64,000 nucleotides of DNA, from assembly GCA_965240325.2 (NCBI GenBank), contig OZ251228.1, forward strand, positions 2,232,001 through 2,296,000, read 5' to 3'. This document shows positions 39,086-49,521 of the stretch, piece after piece. The first letter of the stretch is position 1. Each line of letters starts with the position of its first letter. The position numbers and the translations under genes were made by a program. Under the pieces are notes generated by a model. It saw nothing but the letters and a program-made list of their open reading frames with translations. It ran no database searches and had not been told where the DNA came from. The DNA comes from Rebecca billardiae RCC1528. Taxonomy: Eukaryota > Haptophyta.

Positions 39086-39190
39086 AGCGCAGGGGGCTCC
39101 TCCGCTCCCGTGCACCGCGCCGCTGAGTCAAGGGAGTGCCATCGGCTTGGCTGAGTGCACGCGCCGCCGCCCGCCGTCGTCTTCGGCCAC

Positions 39191-39923
39191 ATGGCGGCGA
39201 GCGACGCCATCCTGTACGAGGTCTTCCTCCACGGCGCCGAGTGGAGCACCGCGGCGGGCAGCGCCGAGGAGCTCGCCGAGGGCATCGGCTCGCTCGGCGC
39301 GGGCGAGGGCGAGCTCGTGCCCGCGCGAGCGCCGCCGCCGGCGCCGCCGCTGCGCGGCGCCGCGCTGCGCGTGTGGCGGCTCGATCCGGCCGCGCTCGTG
39401 TCCGTGGTCGTGGACGCGAGCTCGGCCGCCGACGCGGCGCGCGGCGTGCTGGCGTGGGTGCGCGCCGCGCTCGCGCTCGCCCGCTCGCCGCCGCCGCCCG
39501 CCCTCGTGCGCGCGCGGCGCGACGCGGCCGATTGGCAGCTGGCCGTGTCGGCCGGCGCGGAGGTGGTCGCGCTCGTGCGGCACCACGCCGTCTCGCTGCA
39601 TGAGCAGCAGGACAACTACTCGACGATCGCCGCGATCGCGCCGCTGCCGCCCGACCGCCGCCCCTCGCTCCGGCTGAGCGCGTGGGCGACGGACGCGAGC
39701 GCGCTCGCGGTCGCGGGCTCGGACGCGTCGGTGCGACTGATCGAGCGGCGCGGCGCGCTGCTCTGCGCGCTCGACGGCGGCGAGTGGGGGCTGCGCGCGC
39801 GCGGCGGGCTGGTGGCGCTCGCGCTGCGCGCGCTGCCCGCCGGGCGCGGGCTGCTGCTCCACGTGCTCTCGTCCGACGGCTGGCTGCAGCTGCTGCACAT
39901 TGCGTGGGCGGTGCCGGAGGGCT

Positions 39924-39963
<40 letters not shown>

Positions 39964-42577
39964 CACCGCTGGCGGCGGCGGGCCGGCGGGCGCGGCGCCG
40001 GCCGCTGTGTGCGCGCTCGGCGGCGCGCGCGTCGCGCCACCCGGCTGCGCCGCGTGCGCCCTCGAGCTGATGGCGCCGCGGCACGGCGCGGGCGGCGCGG
40101 GTGGCGCGGCCGAGGGTGCCGGCGCTCCCGCGGGCGCTGCGCTCGACGCCGGTGCGACGGACGTCGCCGACGTGTCTGACGTCGTCGTGGGCGGCGCCGC
40201 CGCGGACGGCGCGCCCCTCGTCGCCGTGTGGCGCGCGCACGTGCTGCGCCCGCTCGGCGCGCGCGGCGCGGCGGCGCCGCGAGGCGGCGCGGCGGCGCGC
40301 GTGCGCGTGGTCGCACTGGCGAGCACGGCGGATGCGCGCACGGGGCGCAGCGCGGCGGCGTCGGCCGAGCTGCTCGGGCGCGCTGCCGGCGGCGGCGAGG
40401 ACGCCGTCGCGCCGGTGCACTGCGTGCGCGTCTCTCCGTCGGGCGAGCGCGTCGCGTGCCTCGACACGGCGGGCTCGCTCTGCGTGTGGCGATACGCGCA
40501 CCCGCCGGCGCCGGCGCGGCTCGCGGGCGGCGCGGGCGCGCGCGCGGGCGGCGGCGACGGCGACGGCGGCGAGGAGGACGGCTCGGCGTCGCTCACGCTC
40601 GAGGTCTCGATGCCCGCCCCCGCGCCGGGGCCCGCCCCCGCGCCCGCCCGCCCCTGCGCCGTCTCCTTCTGGTCCGAGACCGCGCTGATCGTCGGCCGCA
40701 CGGACGGCACAGTGAGTGTGTGCGCGCCTCCAGACTCTGCGAATCTGCTCGGCGACGCGCCGGAGCAGCTGGCGCCGGGCGGCGTGGCGGCGCTGACGAG
40801 CGCGCACGACGGCGCCTTCTTCTGCCTCGAGCGCGAGCGCGCGTGGCGACGCCACGCCTCGCGCGCGCGCGAGGCTGCGTGGGGCGGGCGGCGCGGCGCG
40901 CTCGGCGCGGCGCGCGCGGCCGCGGCGCGCGCCGTCGCCGCGCTGTGGTTCGCGTGCGCCACGCTGCTGCGCTGGGCGCTCGCGTGGGCGGTGGCGCTGC
41001 CGGCGGCGTCGGCGCCGGGGCTGGTCCCCGTCGACACGTACCGCCTGCTCTCCGTGCGGCGCACCTCCGCCGCGCTCCTCTTCGAGCGCCGGCTGCGCGC
41101 GCGCGACTGGGCGGGTGCGCTGCTGCTAGCGCGCGCGTACGGGCTGGGCGCGGACCCGGTGTATGAGGCGCAGTGGGCGGAGCTGAGCGGGGCGAGAGGG
41201 TGGGCGAGGGCGCCGGGCGAGGCGGGCGCGGTGGGCGCCGCGGCGCACACGCCGCCGGCGCACGCGCCGCCCCTCAGCGCCGCCGCCGTCGCCGCCGTCC
41301 TCGAGCCGCTGCGCTGCGCGCGCGCGGCCGTGCGCGCGTGCTTGGGCGCGGTGCCGCCGAGCGCGGCCGAGGCGCGCGCTCTGCTCGAGTACGCGCGTGC
41401 GCGGTGCGTGCGCGCGCTCGAGGCGAGCGAGCGCGAGGCGCGCGCCGGCGCGGCCGAGCCCGACGCCGACGAGACGCCGGCGGCGTGGCGCGCGCGGCTG
41501 CGCGCCGTGCGCGCCGCCGCGCGCCGGCTGGCCACTTTCGAGGCGATGATGGCGGCGGCCGCGGCGGACGGCGGCGGCGCCGAGGGCGGCGGGCTGGCAC
41601 CCTTCGACGCCGCCGCGTTCCTCCGCTTCCGCGACGCGCCGATCGCGCTCTCGCTCGGCGCGGCCGCGCGCGCCGCAGACCTGCGCACCCTCCGCCTGCT
41701 CTGGGCCCGGCACGCGACGCGAGAGCTGTCACTCGGCGCACAGCTGGAAGCGCTGGCGCAGCTGCCCGCCGTCACGGAGGCGGAGGCGGTGCGCGAGCTG
41801 CTGCCGCGCGTGCGCGCGCGCGCGCCGCGCCGCCGTGGGCGCGCGCGCGCGCGCGCCGAGGCCGAGTCCGACGCGAGCGAGGCGGAGGCCGCGGACGCGG
41901 ACGCGGCGGCCGCGCCGGGCGCGGACGGCGCTTCAGGCTCGAGCGAGGGCGGCGGCAGCGAGGCGGAGGGTGCGGCGCCGGCCGCGGCGGAGCGGGCGGC
42001 GGAGGCGAGGGCGGAGGAGGCGGAGCGCGCGCGCGCCGTGTGCGCGTGGGCGTGCGAGCGCGCGCGCGCCGTCGAGGCGCGCACGGGGCTCGTCGACCAC
42101 GCCCTCGCCCTCGTGCACGCCGCACTGACGCAGGAGGACGCGGCGAGCCGCGCGGCGGAGCGCGCGGCCGATGGCTCCGGTGGCGCGGCCGCGCGGTCCG
42201 CGCTGGACGAGCTGCGCGCGCTGGGCTGCACACTGAGCGAGCTCGCCTTCCTGGTGTACCGGCAGACGGCGGCGGGCGCGGCGGCGGACGGCGGTGCCGA
42301 TGGCGCTGAGGGCGGCGGCGGCGCTGACGACGACGACGACGACGACGACGCGTACAGCGCTGAGCACCGCCCGAGCGTTGGCCTCGGCGCCGCCGCCTCA
42401 GCCTCCGCCGCTCTGGAGTGGCGGCTGTGCTTGTACGAGCGACTGCAGCCGGGCGCGCGCGCGCACGCGCTGCTCAGCTCGTGCGACGCGAAGGCTGAGC
42501 TCGGCTTCGTGCTCGCTGAGCTGCTGCCGCCGCTGCTCGCGCGCGCGGCGGAGGGCGCGGCGGCGGGCGCGGCGGCG

Positions 42578-42639
<62 letters not shown>

Positions 42640-43063
42640 GGAGCGCTCGCGCCGGCTCGCGTCCGCCGCCGTGGACGTGCTGGCGGCCGCGCTCGCGCCG
42701 CGGCCGCGCGCGCCCGAGGTCGGCGCCGGCGCCGGCGCCGGCGCGCACCCGCCTGTGCCCGCCGCCGCGGACGAGGGCGGCGCGGAGGAGGAGGAGGAGG
42801 CGGCCGCGCTCCGGCGGTGCCGCTGGCTGGTCGCACTGGCGCGCGCGCCCGCCGCCGAGCACGCCGCGCTGCTGCCGCTGCTTGGCGGCGGCGAGGGCGC
42901 GGCGGGGATGCGCGCGCGCGTGGCGTCCGTCGTGCTCTCCGCTCTGTACGCCACATCGAGCGCCCACGCGCGCGCCGTCGACGCGGTCGTCGCCCTCGCC
43001 GCCGAGCTGCCCGCACTGCTGCCAGACGGTGGCGGTGGCGGTGGCGGTGGCGGTGGCGGTGGC

Positions 43064-43140
<77 letters not shown>

Positions 43141-46100
43141 GGGCGCCGAGTCGGCCGCGGCGCTGCGCGCGCGCGTGGCCGCGCTGCGCGCGCACGCGCG
43201 CGCGCAGCAGCTGCTCCGGCGCTACGGCCACGCGCAGCCCATGCGCTTCTACGCCGGCGGCGCGCCGGTGCTGCCGCACGCGCCGCTGCCCGCCGGCGCG
43301 TCCGCGCCGTCCGCGCCGCCCGCGCCGCCCGGCGGCGCGTCCGCGTCCGCGCCGCCGCCCGAGCCTCCGGCGCCGCGGCCGGACTACGTGGGGGCGCTGT
43401 TCGAGTCTGTGGCAGAGTGGGCGCGGCGCGCGGACGCGGCGCACCGCGGCGCGGCCGAGCCGGGCGCGGCGGGTCACGGCTCGCTCGGCGCGGGCGTCGC
43501 GCGCATGGCGGCCGCGGGCGTGGCCGCGGCCACGCCCGCAGCGCTGCGCGCGACCGTGGTGGCCGCCGCCGCCGCCGCTGCTGACGCGGCGGCCGCGGCG
43601 GGCGGCGGCGGCGGCGGCGCGGAGGGCGCGCGCGGCGTGCCCTGGCACGGCCTCGTCGTCGACCTCGCCGCGCTCCACGCGCTGCTCGTGCGAGGCGGCG
43701 GCGGAGGCGACGGCGGCGGTGGCGCCGACGGCGGCGCCGACGGCGGTGGCGACGGCGGCGGCGGCACCGCCAGCGCGCGCGAGCGCGCGCTGCCGCTGCG
43801 CACGCCGCTGCTGCTCTGGCTGCGCGCGGCGCTGGGCGCGCGGCGCTTCGGCACGGCGCGCGCCTTCGTCGAGCGGCAGGGCGCCGTGCTGCGCGCCGCG
43901 GCGGCCGCCGCCTCGGCCGAGCCAACCGCCGCCGCCGCCGCCGCCTCGGGCGCGGCCGAGTGGGCCGCCGCGCCGCCCGAGCCGCTGGCGGAGGCAGAGG
44001 CGGAGGCGGAGGCGGAGGCGGAGGCGGGGTGCGCGCACGCCGGCGCGTCCTCGGCGCGCGCGTCGCACATCTCCGCCGCGGACGTGCGCGACCTCGCGCT
44101 CAGCGCCGCGTGCGAGCTCCTGAACGGCGCTCCCTCGCTCGAGCACGCGGCCGTTGCGGACGCGCGCCGCTGCCTCGACGACTTCGGCTCGGTGGGCGCG
44201 CAGCCGGGGCTGCAGCCGCGCCGCGCGCTCGCCGCGCCGCACGGCGCGCGCGCGCGCGCGCAGCTCGAGGCGCTCGACGCGGAGCGCGCGCTGATCGACG
44301 GCTGCGAGGCGTGCGGCCGCCTGTTGGCGCGCGCGCGCGGCGGCGGCGCGCGGCGCGGCGGCGGCGCCGCCGCCGGCTGCGCGGAGGGCGCCGAGCGCTC
44401 GGGGCCGAGCGAGCACCTGGTGCCGCTGCAGCTGCGGCTGCGGCTGCGCTGCGGCGCGGAGGAGCGGCTGGCGCTGCTGCGCTCGGTGCTCGAGGCGTGC
44501 GCCGCGCCGCACGAGCGCGAGGCGGACGCGCTCGCGCTCGCAAGCTGCCTCGGCCTCGGCGCGCCCGGCGCGTGCGCCGCTCGGGAGCTGCTCTGCCGCT
44601 CCGCCCTGCGGTACGGCGACGTGTCCAGCGCGGCGCAGCTCGCGCTCACACTCGCCGCGGACGGGCACGGAGGCGCGTGGGACTGCTGCGAGGTGCTCAG
44701 CGGCTCGGCGGCGCTCGGCGGCGCGGCGGGCGCAGCCAAGCGCACCGCACTGCTTGCCCACGCGCTCCGGCACGCGCCACCTGCCGCGCTCGGCGCCGTC
44801 CTTGCCAAGTGGCGGCGCGCGCAGCAGCAGGGGCAGCAGCAGCGGCAGCAGGGCGGCGGCGGCGCGGCGCGCACGCCACCGCGCGGCGCGCGCGGCGGCG
44901 CGGCCGAGACGCCGCCGCCGCCGCCGCGCGCGGCGCCGCGCTACCTCGCGCGCGCCGCGGAGGGCCCGCGCGCGCTCGGCGCCGCCGTCGAGCGCGCGGG
45001 CGGCGGCGCTTCCGCCGAGGCGGCGCAGGCGGCCGCGCGCGCGTGGCACGCAGCGCTGGCCGAGACGGCGGCGCGCGCGGCCGCGGCGGCGGACGCGGCG
45101 GATCGCGCCGCCGAGCGCGCGGCAGAGGCGGAGTTTGCCGAGTGCGCCGCGCTCGCCGCGCGCGCGCTCGGAGCGTGCGCGCTCGCGCGCCGCGCCGCGC
45201 GCGCCGCCGCCGCCGCGGACGACGACGACGACGCCGCCTCGGCGGCGGCGGCGGCGGCGGCGGCGCTGGGTGTGGGCGCCGCCGGCCGCGCCGCGGCCGG
45301 CTCGGTGCGCGCGGACGCGCCGCCGGGCGGCGGCGGCGCGTTGGAGCGCGCGTGCGCGCTCGCGCTGCGCGGCGACGCGGATGCGGCAGCCCTGCTGCCC
45401 GCGCGCGCGCTGCGCCCGCTGCTGCTCCGGCTGCGCGCCGGCGCCGACGCCGACGCCGCCGCATGCGCCGCGGCTGACGCGGCCCTGCACTTCGGCGCGC
45501 TCGGCGCGCGCCTCCGCCGCGCGCGCCGCGTGCGCGCCGCGTGCGCGGTGCGCGTGCGCGCGTGCGCCTTCGCCCTCGACGGCAGCGTGCGCGCGGCGCT
45601 CGCGGCCGAGCTGGCCGCGCTCGGCAGCGTGCGCGCGCTGCGCTGCGCGCTCGAGCTCGCGCGCGCCGAGGACGACGAGGTGCGAGGCAGCGCGGCGCGC
45701 GACGGCGGCGGCGGCGGCGGCGGCGGGGCGGGCGCGGGCGCGGACGGCGACGAGGCGGGCGCTGAGGGTGGCGAGGGCGGCGGCAGCGCGTGTGCGGAGT
45801 GGCGGCTGCGACTAGCGCACACGCTCGCCGCGCTGCGAGCGCGCGGCGCCGAGGAGGAGGCGGCGGCGGAGGCGGCGGCGGAGGCGGTGGCCGGCTCTGA
45901 GCAGGAGCCGCCGCCCACCGCCACGGCCGCCGCCGCCGCCGCCGCCGCCGCCGAGCTCTCCGCCGACGACGAGACGACGCGAACGCTGCTCAGCCGTCCG
46001 CGCGCGCTGTGGCGCGCGCTCGGCGGCGCCGACGGCGCGCTGAGCCTGCTGCCCGCGCGCGCGCACCGCAGCCGCGCGCACGCGTTTGGGCTGCTCGCGG

Positions 46101-48310
46101 CGTGCGCGCGCGCCGAGGCCGCGCGCGGCGCCGAGCGCGCGGGGCGCGCGGCGCGCCACACTGCCGCGGAGGCGGAGGCGGCGGCGGCGGCGGAGGCGAT
46201 GTCGGCCATGTGCGCACTGCATGGCGCGCTGGGCGCACACGCGCCCACCGTCGACGCGTCCACGCTCGTGGGCGTGCGCTGGGCGGCGCACGCCGCCGCG
46301 CCAGCCGGGCCGGGCGCGGGCGCATGGCTGGCCGTCGCGGCGCGCGCGGCGCGCGCGCGCGGCGCGGCCGTGCCGGGCGGCGCGGCGGGTGGTGCGGAGC
46401 TCGCGCGCGCGTGCGTGCGCGCGCTCGCGGCCGCCGTCGCCGACGCGGAGGACCGCTGCGGCGGGGACGGCGCCGCGCTTGTCGCCGTCGGCGCGGCGCT
46501 GCCGCACCCCTCGCTGCTCCGACTCGACGGCGGCGAAGCCCAAGCCCAAGCCCAAGCCGAAGCCGACGGCAGTGCCGCGCGCGCCGCGTCGCCGGCAGCG
46601 GCGGCGGAGGGCGGCGGCGCGGCGCGCGCGGCCACGCTCGCACACGCGGGCGTGGACGTTGCGCTCCTCACAGACGCCTTCTTCGGCTGCTGCGCGCGCC
46701 GCGCCGTGCTCCGCGTGGCGGCTGCGCACGCGGCGGGCGCGCGCGCGCAGCGCAGCCACGCCGCCCAGGCGTCGCTCGCGCGCGCGCTCGGCGCGTGGGC
46801 GCGCGCGCGCGCCGCGGACGCTGACGCGCGCCCCGAGGCGGGCGAAGTGTGCGCGCCGGCCACCGTCGTCACGGAGGCGGCCGCCACCGTCGTCACGGAG
46901 GCGGCCGCGTTTGAGCTCTGCGCAGACGAGCTGATGGCCACCGTCCTCGGCACGGCCGACGCCGACGCCGAGCCCGCCGGCGCGCCCGGCGCGGAGCGCG
47001 CCGCGCCGCCGGCCGCCTCCTCCGCGCTCGAGCAGCTCGAGGCCGTGCTGCGCGCCGCGCCCGCGCAGAGCAGGCTCGCGTCTTGCACGCGCGCGCGCCA
47101 GCTCGCGCACAGCGGCCGCGTGCCCGCGGCCGCGCGCGCGCGCGTGCTGAGCGCGCTGGGCGCGCGCCGCGGCGGCGCGGCCGGCGGCGCGGCCGGCGGC
47201 GCGGGCGCGGCGGCGGAGGCGGCGGCGCTGGACGAGTGCGCCGCGCTGCACGCCGCTCTCCGCACGCTCGCGCTGCTGCCGCCGAGCTGGCGAGCCGCGC
47301 GCGCGCGCTGGCGGCCCGCCGCGGACACCGACGCCGCCCTCGCCGCCGACTTGGCCGCGCCGGGCGGCGCGGCGCGCGCGAACCGTTTCGGCAGCCTGCT
47401 CGGCTGCGCGCGGCGCGCGGCGGACGCGGCCGCGCTCGCGGCCGTGCTGGCGGAGTGGGAGGGCGGTGCGGCCGCGGCGGCGGCGGCCGCGTCCGCAGAG
47501 CCGCCACGCGCGGGGCTCGACGGGTGCTGGGCGCGGCTCCTCGGTGTGTGCGCCGCGCGCGGCTGGCTCGGCACCCTGGAGGGCGGCGCGCGCGCGTGCG
47601 CCGAGCATGCGCGCGCGCGCGCCTCGCACGCTGCGCTCGCGCGCGGCGCCGAGCCGGGCGCTGCCGCCGCGGCCGCGGCCGCGCTGCCTGCCGAGGACGC
47701 AGCCGAGATCGGCGCGAGGCTGTGGGCAGCACAGCCGCCGAGCGCGCGCCCGCACCGCTCGAGCGCGGATGACGACGACGACGACGGCGACGACGACGGC
47801 GGCGACGAAGGCGGCCCGTGGACGGCGGCGCGCTCGCGCGGCGCCGCGCTGCGGCTGCTGCTGCTGCTCAGCCCACCGGCGCCCGCGCGCGCGCTCGCCT
47901 CCGGCTGGCTGGGCGGCGCGCGCGCGAACGCAGGGCACGGCGCGGCCGACGAGGACGACAGCGCGCAGCCGATCGCGTTCGACGGCTCTCTCGCGCGGCT
48001 GCTCGCCGCCTCAGACGTCGCGGCGGACGCGCGCGCGCCGCCGCTCCTGCCGCTGCTGGCCGCGCGGCGCGCGCACTGGCGGCCGCTGCGCGAGGCGCTC
48101 GCGAGGCTCGGCGGCCGCGCCGCGCCGGTCCGGCAGTCCGCGGCGGTGCTCGCGCGCGCGGGGCTGCTCACCCAGGCGGCCGAGCTGCTGTGCGACGCAT
48201 ACGCCGTGCCGCCCGCCCTCCGCGGCGTCGCGGCGGGCGTGCACCTCGTGCGCGCCGCGCTCGCCGAGTCCGAGGCCGCGTCGGAGCTCCTCGCGCGCCC
48301 GGCGCTCTGA
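39191..48310 (+). CDS. NBAS/Sec39-like ER-Golgi tethering protein
   Basis: A 3039-residue single open frame from ATG 39191 (MAASDAILYEVFLHGAEWST). The N-terminal 500 residues match the NBAS N-terminal WD-like propeller: DWQLAVSAGAEVVALVRHHA, DNYSTIAAIAPLPPD, LSAWATDASALAVAGSDASV, CVRVSPSGERVACLDTAGSL. At about residue 615 begins the Sec39-type helical solenoid: YRLLSVRRTSAALLFERRLR, ARDWAGALLLARAYGLGADP, VYEAQWAEL, then a long Ala/Leu helical region to the end. NBAS/Sec39 is a subunit of the NRZ/Dsl1 complex tethering retrograde COPI vesicles at the ER (and in animals also linked to mRNA decay). It is larger than the roughly 2370-residue human protein, because of Gly, Ala and acidic homopolymers (poly-Gly near 1130-1150 and 1280-1316, poly-Asp near 1046). 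No intron is evident. Confidence 0.85.
42577..42640. repeat. GGC trinucleotide repeat (poly-Gly)
   Basis: About 20 GGC codons in the NBAS-like gene; likely length-polymorphic. Confidence 0.95.
43027..43139. repeat. GGT/GGC repeat (poly-Gly, about 37 residues)
   Basis: Starts as ggtggc hexanucleotide units and becomes pure ggc, suggesting stepwise expansion inside the NBAS-like gene. Confidence 0.95.
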
Positions 48311-49521
48311 GCGACGTGGGCTGATGTCCGGCGTGGCGGCTGCAAGGGCTGCGTGCCGGGTCGGTCGGCTGCCGGTCCGGATGGCCGCGCAGCTCCTGGC
48401 CCGCCCGGGTGGGGGCCGAGCGCGGGCGGCGCGCTCCGCTGCTACTCGACGACGTGGCCCGCGCCCCCGCCGGCGATGAGTCTGACCGGGCCGCTGCAGA
48501 CCGCGGCGCGGCATGACCGTTGAATTGAGGATTTGAGGCCTGCACACTGCATGGCTCGACGAATGATCGGAACCGCCACCCGTGGCCGTGCCGGCGGCAG
48601 GCTGCGCCATGTGTGGCGACACGGCTGACGCTCGAGTGACGCGCGCCCCGGCCGCCGGCGGTCACTCACCGCGTCGCTCGCTGGCTGACGGCAATCCGTG
48701 AGAATCTATCAACCGTGTGGCGGGGCCCGCCGCCGCCGCGGCCCCGCCCGTGTCGGCGCCGCCGCCCGGCGCCGGCGGCGCCCGCCGCTGCCGCCCGTGC
48801 CCACCGCCTTCCCGGTCCGACCGTCGAACCGTTAGTAGTGATCGAATTCGAGGCAGCACACTACACGAGTACCGACGGTCGTCATAGTCTTCATAGCTCC
48901 GAGCTAGCGACCGTAGATCTGTTGTCGCCGTCCGGTCTGACGGCGGTACCGGCGGACTGGCCGCACCTGGTGGCGGGATCCTTAATGTGGCAGTGGTCAA
49001 CCGGCTGCCACATTAAGGCTGAATGTGGTGGCGGGATAAGGGATTCGGCTTAATGTGGTAACCGGCTGAAGTCCTCCACCTGACTCATCGGAAGTCCGAG
49101 CGGCCCAAGCGGCAAGCGCAGGCTCGGCTAGTTTGCTGGCAGCCATTACCACCCTGTAGGCATGAGTGCATCGGTTCTGCGGCTGCTGGTTGCGAGTGGG
49201 TTGTCCGGGCGACTTGGGCTTGTCCGGCTTTCAGGGCGCCCGTTCGGATTCTCTGATTGTTGCATAAGTGATGAGCCTATCAATCATTGTCCGCGGACAT
49301 ACTGCGCTTGACTTGTACTAAGCACTGGCACCTGGCGGCGGCGGGCGGCGCAAAGCACGAAAAGCGAGCAGCACGCGCGGTGGTCCGGCTTTTCGTCTGG
49401 GCCTGCGCGCGCACCCTCGCCCGATCTTGAGCGCTCAGTGCTCGCGCGCGGGGCCGCACGGACCCAGGCTTTCCGCTCCGCAGCGTGCTCCCCTCGGCCC
49501 GCGCATCGCCGGTGGGCAAGC
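48311..49521. other. intergenic region with inverted and direct short repeats
   Basis: A perfect 14-bp stem with an 11-base loop at 48980-49018 (ccttaatgtggcag / ctgccacattaagg). Related copies ggctgaatgtgg and cttaatgtggtaaccgg follow within 50 bp. No coding sequence. It may hold the promoter of the following gene. Confidence 0.5.

Larger units (their letters stand above)
36898..39136. repeat. segmental duplication B (EsV-1-7 locus, uninterrupted)
   Basis: Paralogue of 29063-32650, same orientation. Its right end (ctgagtcaagggag) lies about 55 bp before the ATG of the NBAS-like gene. Confidence 0.88.

Noticed and set aside
29794-39154. Plus-strand frames with regular HVDHAGQLV repeats taken as the real genes
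   Set aside because: The minus strand gives the exact EsV-1-7 cysteine/histidine spacing in all 22 units; the plus frames are explained by the 114-bp period.
39616-48345. Several minus-strand open frames over 1000 codons opposite the NBAS-like gene
   Set aside because: Composition is Arg/Ala/Ser-rich without motifs, and the plus strand carries recognisable NBAS signatures throughout the N-terminal part.
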